A stretch of 64,000 nucleotides of DNA from Rhodococcus globerulus NBRC 14531. GTDB taxonomy: Bacteria; Actinomycetota; Actinomycetes; Mycobacteriales; Mycobacteriaceae. The stretch lies in assembly GCF_001894805.1 (NCBI RefSeq), contig NZ_BCWX01000001.1, positions 1,302,001-1,366,000 of the forward strand. Direction: 5' to 3'. Position numbers and translations under genes: made by a program. Shown in pieces: positions 17,822 through 28,167 of this stretch. Each line of letters starts with the position of its first letter. Positions within the stretch are counted from its first letter, which is position 1. Under the pieces are notes generated by a model. That model was not told the origin of the DNA. It saw only the letters and a list, made by a program, of their open reading frames with translations, and made no database searches.

Positions 17822-19195
17822 GTGGGGCGAACAGCCGAGTCGGTTGCTGCAATCATCAAGGCGTACGACGTCCGTGGCGTGGTGGGTGAGCAGATCGACG
17901 AAGATTTTGTCCGCGATGTCGGCGCGTCGTTTGCCCGCTTGGTTCGGGACGAGGAGGGCGCTGCATCGACCGTGGTGATCGGGCACGACATGCGTGAGTC
18001 CTCACCCGCGCTGTCGGCCGCGTTCGCCGAGGGTGTCGTCGCGCAGGGACTCGACGTAGTACACATCGGACTGGCGTCCACCGACGAGCTCTATTTTGCT
18101 TCCGGGTTGTTGAACTGCCCCGGTGCGATGTTCACGGCAAGCCACAACCCCGCGAAGTACAACGGCATCAAGTTGTGCCGGGCGGGTGCGAAGCCAGTCG
18201 GTCAGGACACCGGTCTTGCTGTCATCTCCGGTGAGGTCGTCTCCGGAGTTCCCGAGTTCGACGGTCCGGCCGGCGCGGTCAGCAGCCGCGATGTGCTCGA
18301 CGAGTACGCAAGCTACTTGCGTGGGCTGGTCGACCTGTCCGAGATGCGTCCGATGAAGGTTGCCGTCGACGCGGGTAACGGGATGGGCGGACACACAGCG
18401 CCCGCCGTCTTCGGCCCGATGCCGCTCGACGTGTTGCCGCTGTACTTCGAATTGGACGGCTCGTTCCCCAATCACGAAGCGAACCCGCTCGATCCGGCCA
18501 ACCTGGTCGATCTGCAGGCGTACGTCCGTGAGACGGGCGCAGATGTCGGTCTTGCCTTCGACGGTGACGCGGACCGTTGCTTCGTGGTCGACGAAAAGGG
18601 TGACCCGGTGTCCCCGTCCGCCGTGACGGCACTGGTTGCCCAGCGCGAGTTGGCAAAAGAGCCCGGCGCGTCGATCATCTACAACCTCATCACCTCGCAT
18701 GCCGTGCCGGAACTGGTCACCGAATTGGGTGGCGTTCCGATCCGCACCCGTGTCGGCCATTCGTTCATCAAGCAGCAGATGGCCGAAACGGGCGCAGTCT
18801 TCGGCGGCGAGCATTCCGCTCACTACTACTTCCGCGATTTCTGGGGTGCCGATTCCGGCATGCTGGCTGCTCTGCACGTGCTGGCCGCACTCGGTGAGCA
18901 GGACCGGCCGCTGTCTGAACTGATGGCCGAGTACACCCGGTACAGCGCTTCCGGCGAGATCAACTCGACCGTTGCCGATGCGGCCGATCGAACGGCTGCG
19001 GTCCTCGCCGCCTTCGCGGACCGCACAGAATCCGTCGACCGCCTCGACGGTGTCACGGTCAACTTGTCCGGTAATGCGTGGTTCAACCTGCGGGCATCCA
19101 ACACCGAACCGTTGCTCCGACTCAACGTCGAAGCTCCGACGCAGGCCGACGTCGACGCGTTGGTCGGCGAGATTCTGGCGATCGTTCGAGGCTGA
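17822..19195 (+). CDS. manB: Phosphomannomutase/phosphoglucomutase
   Basis: A 457-residue alpha-D-phosphohexomutase that interconverts mannose-6- and mannose-1-phosphate for GDP-mannose supply. The phosphoserine loop is TASHNPAKYNG, the metal loop DGDADRC, the sugar-specificity loop GEHSAHYYF, and the phosphate-binding loop RASNTEPLLR. I prefer GTG 17822: the AAGGAG site ends about 10 nt upstream, whereas it would be only 1 nt from ATG 17813. It corresponds to Rv3257c and starts the mannose operon. Confidence 0.92.
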   Translation: MGRTAESVAAIIKAYDVRGVVGEQIDEDFVRDVGASFARLVRDEEGAASTVVIGHDMRESSPALSAAFAEGVVAQGLDVVHIGLASTDELYFASGLLNCPGAMFTASHNPAKYNGIKLCRAGAKPVGQDTGLAVISGEVVSGVPEFDGPAGAVSSRDVLDEYASYLRGLVDLSEMRPMKVAVDAGNGMGGHTAPAVFGPMPLDVLPLYFELDGSFPNHEANPLDPANLVDLQAYVRETGADVGLAFDGDADRCFVVDEKGDPVSPSAVTALVAQRELAKEPGASIIYNLITSHAVPELVTELGGVPIRTRVGHSFIKQQMAETGAVFGGEHSAHYYFRDFWGADSGMLAALHVLAALGEQDRPLSELMAEYTRYSASGEINSTVADAADRTAAVLAAFADRTESVDRLDGVTVNLSGNAWFNLRASNTEPLLRLNVEAPTQADVDALVGEILAIVRG

Positions 19196-19327
19196 GTTCA
19201 TTTTTCTGCCCGATTGGTTTGTCGGCGCGTCGGCCGCCTGGGATAGTTGGGGGACTATCCGCGCACGCGGTGCTGCGGTCGATGTTGGTTGCGAGAGAAG
19301 TTGTTACGGAGAAGGGGGTGCGGTGAG

Positions 19328-20422
19328 ATGACAGCGCCGACACCGCTCCTCGACCTCGACGACAGTGACGCATTGTCAGCTGCCGATTCCGAGGGGTTAC
19401 TGCGTTCGGTAGCCATGGGGGGCGCACAGATTCGTTCGACGGCTTCGGCGGTCGCGGAAGGCTCGCTCGATCGGTTGGCCGGGCTGCGCCCACGAAGCAT
19501 CGTGCTGATCGCGGGATCGGCCGGTGCCAGACACGCCGCCCGGATCGCGGTTGCCCTGCTCGGCAATGCTGTGCCGTGCCCGCTGGTGCTGCTCGACCGG
19601 ACGCCGTCGTGGGTCGGCCCCCTCGACGTCGTGGTGGTTGCGGGAGACGACGCGGGGGATCCGCGCCTGGTGGAGTCCGTCGACGGGGCGGTGCGCCGCG
19701 GCGCAGAAGTTGTTGTCGCGGTTCCCGAAGAGGGACCGATGAGGGCAGCGGCTGCCGGGCGCACGATGACCCTGCCGCCGCGTGTGTTCACTGCTCCGCG
19801 CCACACGATGATTCGCTTTCTCGCGGTCTTCGTTGCCGTGGTTGCCGCGATCGAGAACCGCGACAAGGGTGAAGCCGGACCGTCTTCCCTCGATCGGATC
19901 GCGGACGCCGTCGACGCCGAAGCCATCAGCGACGGGTTGTCCAACGAGGTGTTTCACAATCCCGCCAAATCCTTGGCTACCAGAATGCGCGATCGCCGAC
20001 TGGTCGTGTGCGGCAGCGGGGCGGTCGCCACTGCGCTTGCCGACTATGCAAGCGCGTCGCTTCTGGCATCGGGATGCTCCGCGGCCTCCGGTGAACTGTC
20101 GGATGTGATCGCAGCGGCACGGGCCCTCTTCGCTCCGCCGTCAGGGGCCCGCGATTCGGTTTTTCACGATCCGTTCTTCCATGATCCGGAGCTCGACGGC
20201 CCGTTGCCGATCGACCCGGTTCGGGCATTCGTTTTTGCCATGGAAGCGGGACGCGGCGAGGTTGTGCGACGCATGGATGCGCTGGCCGATGCGGATCTGG
20301 TGATCGCAGCGGACGAGGACAGCGCCAATACGGGGGTATCGGAAGTGGAACAGGTGTTTGTCTTGGCATCGAGAGTGGACATGGCGTCCGCATACGTGCA
20401 GTTGACGGGTGGGCCGCGCTAG
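19328..20422 (+). CDS. TobH-like protein with SIS-type fold
   Basis: A 364-residue protein at the Rv3256c position between phosphomannomutase and manA. It shows two alpha/beta halves resembling sugar isomerase (SIS) domains: IVLIAGSAGARHAARIAVALL at about residues 60-80 and RLVVCGSGAVATALADY at about 220-235. This is the layout of phosphoglucose/phosphomannose isomerase-like proteins, but catalytic residues cannot be assigned. Its place between two mannose-phosphate enzymes suggests sugar-phosphate binding. The TAG stop overlaps the manA start by one base. Confidence 0.8.
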   Translation: MTAPTPLLDLDDSDALSAADSEGLLRSVAMGGAQIRSTASAVAEGSLDRLAGLRPRSIVLIAGSAGARHAARIAVALLGNAVPCPLVLLDRTPSWVGPLDVVVVAGDDAGDPRLVESVDGAVRRGAEVVVAVPEEGPMRAAAAGRTMTLPPRVFTAPRHTMIRFLAVFVAVVAAIENRDKGEAGPSSLDRIADAVDAEAISDGLSNEVFHNPAKSLATRMRDRRLVVCGSGAVATALADYASASLLASGCSAASGELSDVIAAARALFAPPSGARDSVFHDPFFHDPELDGPLPIDPVRAFVFAMEAGRGEVVRRMDALADADLVIAADEDSANTGVSEVEQVFVLASRVDMASAYVQLTGGPR

Positions 20423-21639
20423 TGCACGAACTCGAGGGCGCTCTGCGGTCCTACGCCTGGGGGTCACGTACGGCTATTGCCGAACTTCGTGGGCTTCCCG
20501 TGCCGTCCGCACATCCTGAGGCGGAATTGTGGCTGGGCGCGCATCCGGGGGATCCTGCGCGCGTCGTCACCGACGATGGCAGTGAGTCGTTACTCGACGT
20601 GCTCGGCCGGGACCCGGCACGGCAACTGGGTGAGCAGAACATCGAGGCCTTCGGTGAACGCTTGCCGTTCCTGCTCAAGCTGTTGGCAGCAGAGGAACCG
20701 CTGTCATTACAAGCGCATCCGAGCGCCCGCCAGGCAGAAGAGGGCTTCCGCCGGGAAAACGCCCTCGGTGTTCCGATGGACGCACCCGTCCGCAATTACA
20801 AGGACGGCAGCCACAAGCCGGAACTGGTCGTCGCCCTGAGCACGTTCGAAGCGCTCGCGGGATTCCGCGAACCGACGAGGACTGTCAAGATGCTGCGCGC
20901 ACTGGCGGTGCCCGAACTGGAGCCGTACATCGGTCTCCTTGAAGGACAACCGGATTCGGACGGCCTGCGGGCGTTGTTCACAACGTGGATAACCTTGCCG
21001 TCCACCGCGCTCGGAACATTGTTGCCGGCCGTCCTCGCGGGATGCATCGGTTACGCGTCGTCGCGAGACGCCGAATTTGCCGCGGAGATCCGCACCGCGC
21101 TCGAACTCGGCGAATCGTATCCAGGTGACGCCGGCGTGCTGGCTGCGTTGCTGTTGAACCGGGTCACCCTCGAACCAGGTCAGGGAATCTTCCTGGCCGC
21201 CGGAAACCTGCATGCCTATCTGCACGGACTGGCTGTCGAGATCATGGCGAACTCCGACAATGTTCTACGCGGCGGGCTTACCCCCAAATACGTCGATGTG
21301 CCCGAGTTGCTTCGGGTCCTCGACTTCAACGGATCCGACATCACGATTCTCGACCCGTCGCCGCACGCGGGCAGCGCGGACATCGTCTATCCGACGCCCG
21401 CTCCGGAATTTCGGCTCACGCGTATCGAATTGGGTGCAGACCTGACGGACAGCGTCGTTCCGGCTGGGGATCCGCGCATCCTGATCTGCACCGAGGGTTC
21501 GGTCACGGTGCGCTGTGGGACTGGCGAACTGGAACTCGATCGTGGCCGCGCAGCCTGGATTTCCGCTGACGAACCCATCGCGACAATCTCTCCCCGAAGC
21601 ACAAAGGCACAGGTTTTCAGCGCCACGGTTGGCCGATAA
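20422..21639 (+). CDS. manA: Mannose-6-phosphate isomerase, class I
   Basis: A 405-residue zinc cupin enzyme that converts fructose-6- to mannose-6-phosphate. Visible are AYAWGS-like SYAWGSRTAI, WLGAHP, SLQAHP (metal ligands Gln and His), DGSHKPELVVAL (metal-binding Glu), LHAYLHG and the active-site NSDNVLRGGLTPKYVD. The GTG start overlaps the previous stop. Together with the phosphomannomutase and the guanylyltransferase at 11059, it supplies GDP-mannose. Confidence 0.95.
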   Translation: MHELEGALRSYAWGSRTAIAELRGLPVPSAHPEAELWLGAHPGDPARVVTDDGSESLLDVLGRDPARQLGEQNIEAFGERLPFLLKLLAAEEPLSLQAHPSARQAEEGFRRENALGVPMDAPVRNYKDGSHKPELVVALSTFEALAGFREPTRTVKMLRALAVPELEPYIGLLEGQPDSDGLRALFTTWITLPSTALGTLLPAVLAGCIGYASSRDAEFAAEIRTALELGESYPGDAGVLAALLLNRVTLEPGQGIFLAAGNLHAYLHGLAVEIMANSDNVLRGGLTPKYVDVPELLRVLDFNGSDITILDPSPHAGSADIVYPTPAPEFRLTRIELGADLTDSVVPAGDPRILICTEGSVTVRCGTGELELDRGRAAWISADEPIATISPRSTKAQVFSATVGR

Positions 21640-21641
21640 CC

Positions 21642-22568
21642 GTGTCGGCAGAAGGTGGAAAGAAAGCAATCCTGGCCGCATTGGGGGCTAATGCCGGAAT
21701 TGCCGTAGCCAAATTCGCGGGATTCCTGATCACCGGGTCGTCGTCGATGCTGGCCGAGTCGGTGCACTCCGTTGCCGACACGTCCAATCAGGGACTGCTG
21801 CTGCTCGGGCAGAAGAAGGCCGAGAAGGAAGCCGACCAACTGCACCCGTTCGGATACGGGCGCAATCGGTACTTCTACTCGTTCGTGGTTGCGCTGGTGC
21901 TCTTCACTTTGGGTTCACTGTTCGCGATCTACGAGGGCATTCACAAGATCCAGCATCCGGAGGAACTCAACTCGGCGTTTGTAGCCGTTGTCATCCTGGT
22001 CATCGCCATGTGCCTGGAAGGGTTCAGTTTTTACACCGCGATGAAGGAATCTCGTCCGCTGAAGGGAAACGCGTCGTGGTGGTCGTTCATCCGTACGTCG
22101 CGCAGTCCTGAACTGCCGGTTGTCCTCCTCGAGGACACCGGCGCACTGATCGGACTGGTGCTGGCACTGGGCGGCGTCGGCCTGACGATGGTGACCGGCA
22201 ATCCGGTTTTCGACGGCATCGGCACCCTGTGCATCGGCGTACTCCTCGGCATCATCGCGATTGTCCTGATCGTCGAAATGCAATCCCTGTTGATCGGGGA
22301 AGGCGCGACCAGCGTCGAAACCGATCTCATCCTGGCCGCGTTGGTCGACGGAACCCGCATCGAACGAGTCATCCACTGCAAGACCCAGTACCTCGGTCCC
22401 GAGGAGATTCTTGTTGCGGCGAAGGTTGCCGTTCCGCTCGGTTCGACCATCTCGGATGTGGCGACCGCAATCGACGAGGCCGAAGCGCGCGTGCGTGCTG
22501 CTGTTCCGGCGGCACGCGTGATCTACATCGAACCGGATCTGGACAAACTGGTCACTCGCAAACCCTGA
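21642..22568 (+). CDS. Cation diffusion facilitator transporter
   Basis: A 308-residue CDF family membrane protein that probably exports divalent metals (Zn, Mn or Fe) against protons. Five or six membrane segments are visible. The second carries ESVHSVADTSNQ, the HSxxD metal site; the fifth starts LEDTGALIGLV, a form in which Asp is kept but the usual His is absent. A cytosolic C-terminal domain follows. GTG 21642 lies 2 nt after the manA stop, so it is probably co-transcribed, although functionally separate. Confidence 0.9.
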   Translation: MSAEGGKKAILAALGANAGIAVAKFAGFLITGSSSMLAESVHSVADTSNQGLLLLGQKKAEKEADQLHPFGYGRNRYFYSFVVALVLFTLGSLFAIYEGIHKIQHPEELNSAFVAVVILVIAMCLEGFSFYTAMKESRPLKGNASWWSFIRTSRSPELPVVLLEDTGALIGLVLALGGVGLTMVTGNPVFDGIGTLCIGVLLGIIAIVLIVEMQSLLIGEGATSVETDLILAALVDGTRIERVIHCKTQYLGPEEILVAAKVAVPLGSTISDVATAIDEAEARVRAAVPAARVIYIEPDLDKLVTRKP

Positions 22569-22619
22569 ACAAAGCCTCTCGCACAGGCTTAGGCTGATGC
22601 CATCTCTAAGGAGGCGGCA

Positions 22620-24113
22620 GTGGCGATCAAGGACGAGGCCGGATCCGGTCGTTCCAAATTGTTCCGAACCAAGTCGATAGAGCAGTCCATCAAGGACACC
22701 GACGAACCCGAGACCAAACTCCGAAAAGATCTGAACTCCTGGGATCTCACCGTATTCGGTGTTGCGGTGGTCATCGGTGCAGGAATCTTCACACTCACGG
22801 CTCGGACGGCAGGCAATGTCGCCGGGCCGTCGGTGTCGCTGGCGTTTGTCATCGCCGCTGTTGCCTGTGGCCTGGCGGCACTCTGTTACGCCGAATTCGC
22901 GTCGACGGTTCCCGTCGCCGGTAGCGCATACACCTTCTCGTACGCGACGTTCGGCGAGTTTGTCGCCTGGATCATCGGCTGGGACCTCATCCTCGAATTT
23001 GCGTTGGCGTCGTCCGTCGTCGCAAAGGGATGGTCCCTGTACCTCGGTGAGGTGATGGGTTCACGAAGTCCGATCGTCGAGTGGGGTCCGGTCTCGTTCG
23101 ACTGGGGCGCGGTGCTGATCATCGCGGTCATCACGGTGTTGCTGGTGACCGGAACCAAACTGTCGTCGCGAGTGTCGCTGGTGATCACGTCGATCAAGGT
23201 CGCCGTGGTGCTGCTCGTGATCATCGTCGGCATGTTCTACATCGACACCGACAACTACACGCCGTACATTCCGCCCTCGCAGCCCGGCAGCACCGGGGAG
23301 GGCATACATCAGTCGTTGTTCTCCTACGTCACGGGCGCAGGCGGTAGCACGTTCGGATGGTACGGACTCCTTGCAGCGGCGAGCCTGGTGTTCTTTGCGT
23401 TCATCGGATTCGACGTCGTTGCCACCACCGCGGAGGAAACGAAGGAACCGCAGAAGGCGCTGCCTCGGGGAATTCTCGGCTCACTCCTCATCGTCACCGT
23501 GCTGTACGTGGCGGTGACGCTGGTGCTCACGGGAATGGTGAATTACACAGTGCTCGAGGGTGACACGTCCAATCTGGCAACGGCATTCGCGTTCCACGAC
23601 ATCACGTGGGCAAAGAATGTGATCTCGTTCGGTGCCCTCGCCGGGCTCACAACCGTGGTGATGGTGTTGATGCTGGGGCAGACTCGTGTGCTTTTTGCGA
23701 TGGCGCGCGACGGTTTGATGCCGCGGCGGTTGGCGCCGACGGGTAAGCACGGAACTCCGGTTCGGATCACCGTGCTCGTCGGGGTGGTGGTTGCCGTATT
23801 GGCCGGATTCTTCCCGATCGGCACGCTCGAGGAAATGGTGAACATCGGAACGTTGTTCGCTTTTGTTCTCGTCTCGATCGGAGTGGTGGTGTTGCGCCGC
23901 ACGCGTCCGGATCTACCCCGCGGATTCCGGGTTCCTCTCGTGCCTTGGGTGCCGATTCTGGCGGTGTTGGCCTGCGTGTGGCTCATGTTCAATCTGTCGG
24001 TGGAGACATGGATCAGGTTCGTCGTCTGGATGGCGCTCGGCGTGGTCATTTACTTTGCCTACAGCCGTCGGCATTCGTTGATCGGAAAGCGCGAGCGCGG
24101 CGAAATCGACTGA
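22620..24113 (+). CDS. APC superfamily amino acid permease
   Basis: A 497-residue transporter with about twelve membrane segments and a charged cytosolic N-terminus. FGVAVVIGAGIFTLTA is the first-helix GxG substrate-binding motif, and FFAFIGFDVVATTAEETK marks helix 6. It resembles cationic amino acid transporters (CAT/YfnA type), corresponding to Rv3253c. A strong GGAGG site precedes GTG 22620. The substrate is not determinable by eye. It is followed by an AT-rich region that holds the alkB promoter. Confidence 0.9.
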   Translation: MAIKDEAGSGRSKLFRTKSIEQSIKDTDEPETKLRKDLNSWDLTVFGVAVVIGAGIFTLTARTAGNVAGPSVSLAFVIAAVACGLAALCYAEFASTVPVAGSAYTFSYATFGEFVAWIIGWDLILEFALASSVVAKGWSLYLGEVMGSRSPIVEWGPVSFDWGAVLIIAVITVLLVTGTKLSSRVSLVITSIKVAVVLLVIIVGMFYIDTDNYTPYIPPSQPGSTGEGIHQSLFSYVTGAGGSTFGWYGLLAAASLVFFAFIGFDVVATTAEETKEPQKALPRGILGSLLIVTVLYVAVTLVLTGMVNYTVLEGDTSNLATAFAFHDITWAKNVISFGALAGLTTVVMVLMLGQTRVLFAMARDGLMPRRLAPTGKHGTPVRITVLVGVVVAVLAGFFPIGTLEEMVNIGTLFAFVLVSIGVVVLRRTRPDLPRGFRVPLVPWVPILAVLACVWLMFNLSVETWIRFVVWMALGVVIYFAYSRRHSLIGKRERGEID

Positions 24114-24116
24114 GTG

Positions 24117-24136
24117 TACAAATTTAAGGATTTGTA
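24117..24136. promoter_or_regulatory. Inverted repeat upstream of alkB (candidate operator)
   Basis: Perfect 7-bp inverted repeat TACAAAT-TTAAGG-ATTTGTA in the unusually AT-rich 111-nt gap before alkB, followed by a second related element ACAAT-N9-ATTGT (24147-24165). The size and symmetry suit a TetR-type dimer, and the TetR gene of the same cluster is the obvious candidate binder. No terminator T-run is seen. Confidence 0.55.
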
Positions 24137-24174
24137 TAGTTTTTTTACAATGTTGGCAGTATTGTCTACCTCAT

Positions 24175-24190
24175 AGTGAAGTGACTCACA
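24175..24190. promoter_or_regulatory. CRP/GlxR-like site upstream of alkB
   Basis: AGTGA-AGTGAC-TCACA matches the actinobacterial CRP/GlxR consensus TGTGA-N6-TCACA at nine of ten fixed positions. It is centred 42 nt before the alkB start codon, a position likely within or downstream of the promoter, which would favour repression or anti-activation. Confidence 0.5.
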
Positions 24191-24224
24191 GCCGTGGGTC
24201 GTTCCGGATGGAGGAGGGCACGCA

Positions 24225-25448
24225 GTGTCGACACACGTGAGCGCAGAATCCGATCAGATATCGGGGGAGTGGCGAGACAAGAAGCGGCATCTCTGGCTGC
24301 TCGGCTTGGTTCCTCCGGTCGCGATTTTCATCGCGGTGGGAATGGTGGCCCTGTTCAACAACATTGGCCTGGGCGTCGTGTCCCCGATCTGGTGGTGGAT
24401 AGGGCCGCTGCTCGTGTACCTGGTGTCGCCGATCCTCGATATCTTCTTCGGGCCGGACGGTGAGAACCCGCCAGACGAGGTCATGGAGAGGCTCGAGAAC
24501 GACAAGTACTACCGCTACTGCACGTACGTCTACATTCCGTTCCAGCTGGTCAGCCTCGTCATGGCCTGCTACTTGTGGTCGGCTACCGACCTCTCGTGGC
24601 TCGGTATCGACGGCGGGCTCGGATTGGTATCGAAGATCGGTGTGGCGATCACCGTCGGGTGTGTTGCGGGCATCGGAATCAACACGGCACACGAACTCGG
24701 CCACAAGAAGGACGATCTCGAGCGGTGGTTGTCGAAGATTACTCTGGCGCAGTCCTTCTACGGTCACTTCTATATCGAGCACAACCGTGGTCATCACGTC
24801 CGGGTGGCAACTCCGGAAGATCCCGCGTCGTCGCGATTCGGTGAGAGCTTCTGGGCTTTCCTGCCGCGCAGTGTGTGGGGATCCCTGCGATCGTCGTGGG
24901 AACTCGAAAAGACGCGGCTGGATCGATTGGGTAAGAAGCCGTGGACAATTCGCAACGACGTCCTGCATTCGTGGTTGATGTCGGTAGTGCTGTTCGCTGT
25001 ACTCGCCGCCGTGTTCGGGCTGTCGATTCTGCCGTTCCTGGCATTGCAGGCCGTCTTCGGATTCTGTCTGCTCGAGACGGTCAACTACCTCGAGCACTAC
25101 GGACTGAAGCGAACGAAGTTGGCCAGCGGCCGGTACGAACGCGCCGCGCCGGAGCACAGCTGGAACAGTGACCACATCTGCACCAACATTTTCCTGTACC
25201 ACCTGCAGCGACACAGTGATCATCACGCCAACCCCACCCGTCGCTATCAAACGCTCCGGAGCATGGACGGCGCACCCAATCTTCCGAGTGGTTACGCCAG
25301 CATGATCATGCTTGCCTACGTGCCGCCGCTGTGGCGAAAAGTGATGGATCCCAAGGTCGTTGCTCACTATGGCGGCGATATCACCCGGGTCAATATCCAG
25401 CCGGGCAAGCGGGAGAAGATCCTCGCGCGGTACGGAGCGAGCGCATGA
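24225..25448 (+). CDS. alkB: Alkane 1-monooxygenase
   Basis: A 407-residue integral-membrane non-haem diiron hydroxylase that oxidises the terminal carbon of n-alkanes using electrons from rubredoxin. The three histidine boxes are HELGHKK, EHNRGHH and LQRHSDHH, and the AlkB-specific NYLEHYGLKR is present. About six membrane helices precede and separate these. GTG 24225 has a GGAGGAGG site. The stop overlaps rubA (ATGA). Gene order alkB-rubA-rubB-tetR is that of Rv3252c-Rv3249c and of rhodococcal alkB1/alkB2 clusters. Confidence 0.97.
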   Translation: MSTHVSAESDQISGEWRDKKRHLWLLGLVPPVAIFIAVGMVALFNNIGLGVVSPIWWWIGPLLVYLVSPILDIFFGPDGENPPDEVMERLENDKYYRYCTYVYIPFQLVSLVMACYLWSATDLSWLGIDGGLGLVSKIGVAITVGCVAGIGINTAHELGHKKDDLERWLSKITLAQSFYGHFYIEHNRGHHVRVATPEDPASSRFGESFWAFLPRSVWGSLRSSWELEKTRLDRLGKKPWTIRNDVLHSWLMSVVLFAVLAAVFGLSILPFLALQAVFGFCLLETVNYLEHYGLKRTKLASGRYERAAPEHSWNSDHICTNIFLYHLQRHSDHHANPTRRYQTLRSMDGAPNLPSGYASMIMLAYVPPLWRKVMDPKVVAHYGGDITRVNIQPGKREKILARYGASA

Positions 25449-25624
25449 GTGCCTACAAATGCCCCGTGTGTGACTACGTCTACGACGAAGTGAACGGCGC
25501 ACCGCGAGAAGGGTTTCCGGCAGGAACGCCGTGGGACGCAGTCCATGACGACTGGTGCTGCCCAGACTGTGGTGTCCGGGAAAAGGTGGACTTCGAAACT
25601 GTTTCGGCAAAGGCAGGGGAGTGA
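25445..25624 (+). CDS. rubA: Rubredoxin (AlkG1-like)
   Basis: A 59-residue rubredoxin with the two iron-binding CxxC motifs CPVC and CPDC. The spacing and [14 protein letters not shown] form are those of alkane-hydroxylase rubredoxins. One of the pair is usually the AlkG1 type that does not replace AlkG in electron transfer to AlkB. The Cys before the second motif (CCPDC) is a feature I associate with that type. Coupled to alkB by a 4-nt overlap. Confidence 0.92.
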   Translation: MSAYKCPVCDYVYDEVNGAPREGFPAGTPWDAVHDDWCCPDCGVREKVDFETVSAKAGE

Positions 25625-25628
25625 AATC

Positions 25629-25811
25629 ATGAACGACTACAAGCTGTATCAGTGCGCGCAGTGCGGATTCGAGTACGACGAGGCGCAAGGCTGGCCAGAC
25701 GACGGCATCGAACCAGGCACTCGCTGGGATGACATTCCGGACGACTGGAGCTGCCCGGACTGCGGCGCGGCGAAGAGTGATTTCTTCATGGTGGAGATCG
25801 AACGGGCCTGA
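25629..25811 (+). CDS. rubB: Rubredoxin (AlkG2-like)
   Basis: A 60-residue rubredoxin with [11 protein letters not shown] and [11 protein letters not shown]. The WSCPDCG version is the usual electron-transfer type, so this is the more likely direct donor to AlkB. It starts 4 nt after the rubA stop and belongs to the same operon. No rubredoxin reductase lies in the window. Confidence 0.93.
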   Translation: MNDYKLYQCAQCGFEYDEAQGWPDDGIEPGTRWDDIPDDWSCPDCGAAKSDFFMVEIERA

Positions 25812-25845
25812 GTGGGTCGGCGGGTGCGGCGGTAAAGTCGTCATC

Positions 25846-26466
25846 ATGATGTCGACGCCCACCCGCTTGCCTCAGAAAGAGGCGTCCCGTCTGCTGCTGC
25901 GCGGTGCGGTGCTCGATTCGATGCGGGAGTTGCTGACCGAGCGGGACTGGTCCGAGGTGAGTCTGACCGTTCTGGCCAAGCATGCGGGTGTCAGCCGGCA
26001 GACGCTCTACAACGAGTTCGGTTCGCGGCAGGGCCTGGCGCAGGCGTACGCGCTGCGGCTCGCGGACGGGTTTGTCGACGCTGTGGACGACGCCGTTGCA
26101 GCAAACGAGGGTCGGAGCGTCGACGCCCTGATGTCCGGGTTCGGGGAGTTCTTTGCCTCCAGTGCGATGGACCCGTTGGTGCGTTCGCTCCTGACGGGGG
26201 AGGCGAAGCCCGATTTGTTGCGTTTGATCACGACGGACAGCGCCGTGATCATCGATCGGGCATCAACTCGGTTGTCGGAGAGTTTTCAGCGTGGGTGGAT
26301 TCAGGCGTCGGCCGCTGATGCGGGCATCCTGGCCAGGGCAATTGCGAGGCTTGGCCTGAGTTATATATCGATGCCGCCCGAGTCCGGGGCGTCGGTGGCG
26401 GAGGATCTGGGTGCCTTGCTCGGACCGTTCATCGATGTTGCCCGAGGCGCGCGCGGCACGGTGTGA
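25846..26466 (+). CDS. TetR-family regulator of the alkB cluster
   Basis: A 206-residue TetR protein. The amino-terminal DNA-binding domain contains SLTVLAKHAGVSRQTLYNEF (helix-turn-helix about residues 35-55); the C-terminal domain is ligand-binding. It corresponds to Rv3249c and to AlkX/AlkU-type regulators that repress alkB and are released by fatty acids. Two adjacent ATGs (25846, 25849) can start it. It is 34 nt after rubB and probably part of the operon, which would make it autoregulated through the alkB promoter. Confidence 0.9.
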   Translation: MMSTPTRLPQKEASRLLLRGAVLDSMRELLTERDWSEVSLTVLAKHAGVSRQTLYNEFGSRQGLAQAYALRLADGFVDAVDDAVAANEGRSVDALMSGFGEFFASSAMDPLVRSLLTGEAKPDLLRLITTDSAVIIDRASTRLSESFQRGWIQASAADAGILARAIARLGLSYISMPPESGASVAEDLGALLGPFIDVARGARGTV

Positions 26467-26553
26467 GGGTCGCCGCAATCACGGTGATGTCCTACTGCGT
26501 GGGTCGAGCGGATAGCCTGGAGTGGAGTATGCACGTCAACCAGGAGAGGGACG

Positions 26554-28032
<1,479 letters not shown>

Positions 28033-28033
28033 T

Positions 28034-28096
28034 GTAGCAGTGCCGGTCTGAAGTAACAGTGCCGGCCTGAAGTAACAGTGCCGGCCTGAAGTAACA
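28034..28096. repeat. 19-nt x3 tandem repeat after ahcY
   Basis: Three copies of GTAACAGTGCCGGCCTGAA (first copy with two changes) at 28034-28052, 28053-28071 and 28072-28090, plus a six-base partial copy, starting 2 nt after the ahcY stop. Each unit boundary contains TGAAGTAA, giving stops in two frames. Confidence 0.92.
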
Positions 28097-28103
28097 ACGC
28101 CGT

Positions 28104-28131
28104 CCCCCGGTCTGACTCGACGGACCGGGGG
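28104..28131 (+). terminator. Probable terminator of ahcY
   Basis: Nine-bp perfect stem CCCCCGGTC / GACCGGGGG with a 10-nt loop, 71 nt after the ahcY stop. No T-run follows, so it may act as an L-shaped actinobacterial terminator. Confidence 0.6.
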
Positions 28132-28165
28132 ATAGGCTTGTCAGGCTGCGGGATAGGCTTGTCAG
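28129..28165. repeat. 16-nt direct repeat before tmk
   Basis: GGGATAGGCTTGTCAG occurs at 28129-28144 and again at 28150-28165, ending 2 nt before the tmk GTG start. The second copy is where the ribosome-binding site is expected. Probably a slippage duplication. Confidence 0.85.
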
Positions 28166-28167
28166 CC

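Noticed and set aside
26467-26553. SAH riboswitch before ahcY
   Set aside because: The gap is only 87 nt and no pseudoknot-like pairing was evident by eye; a covariance search would be needed to exclude it fully.
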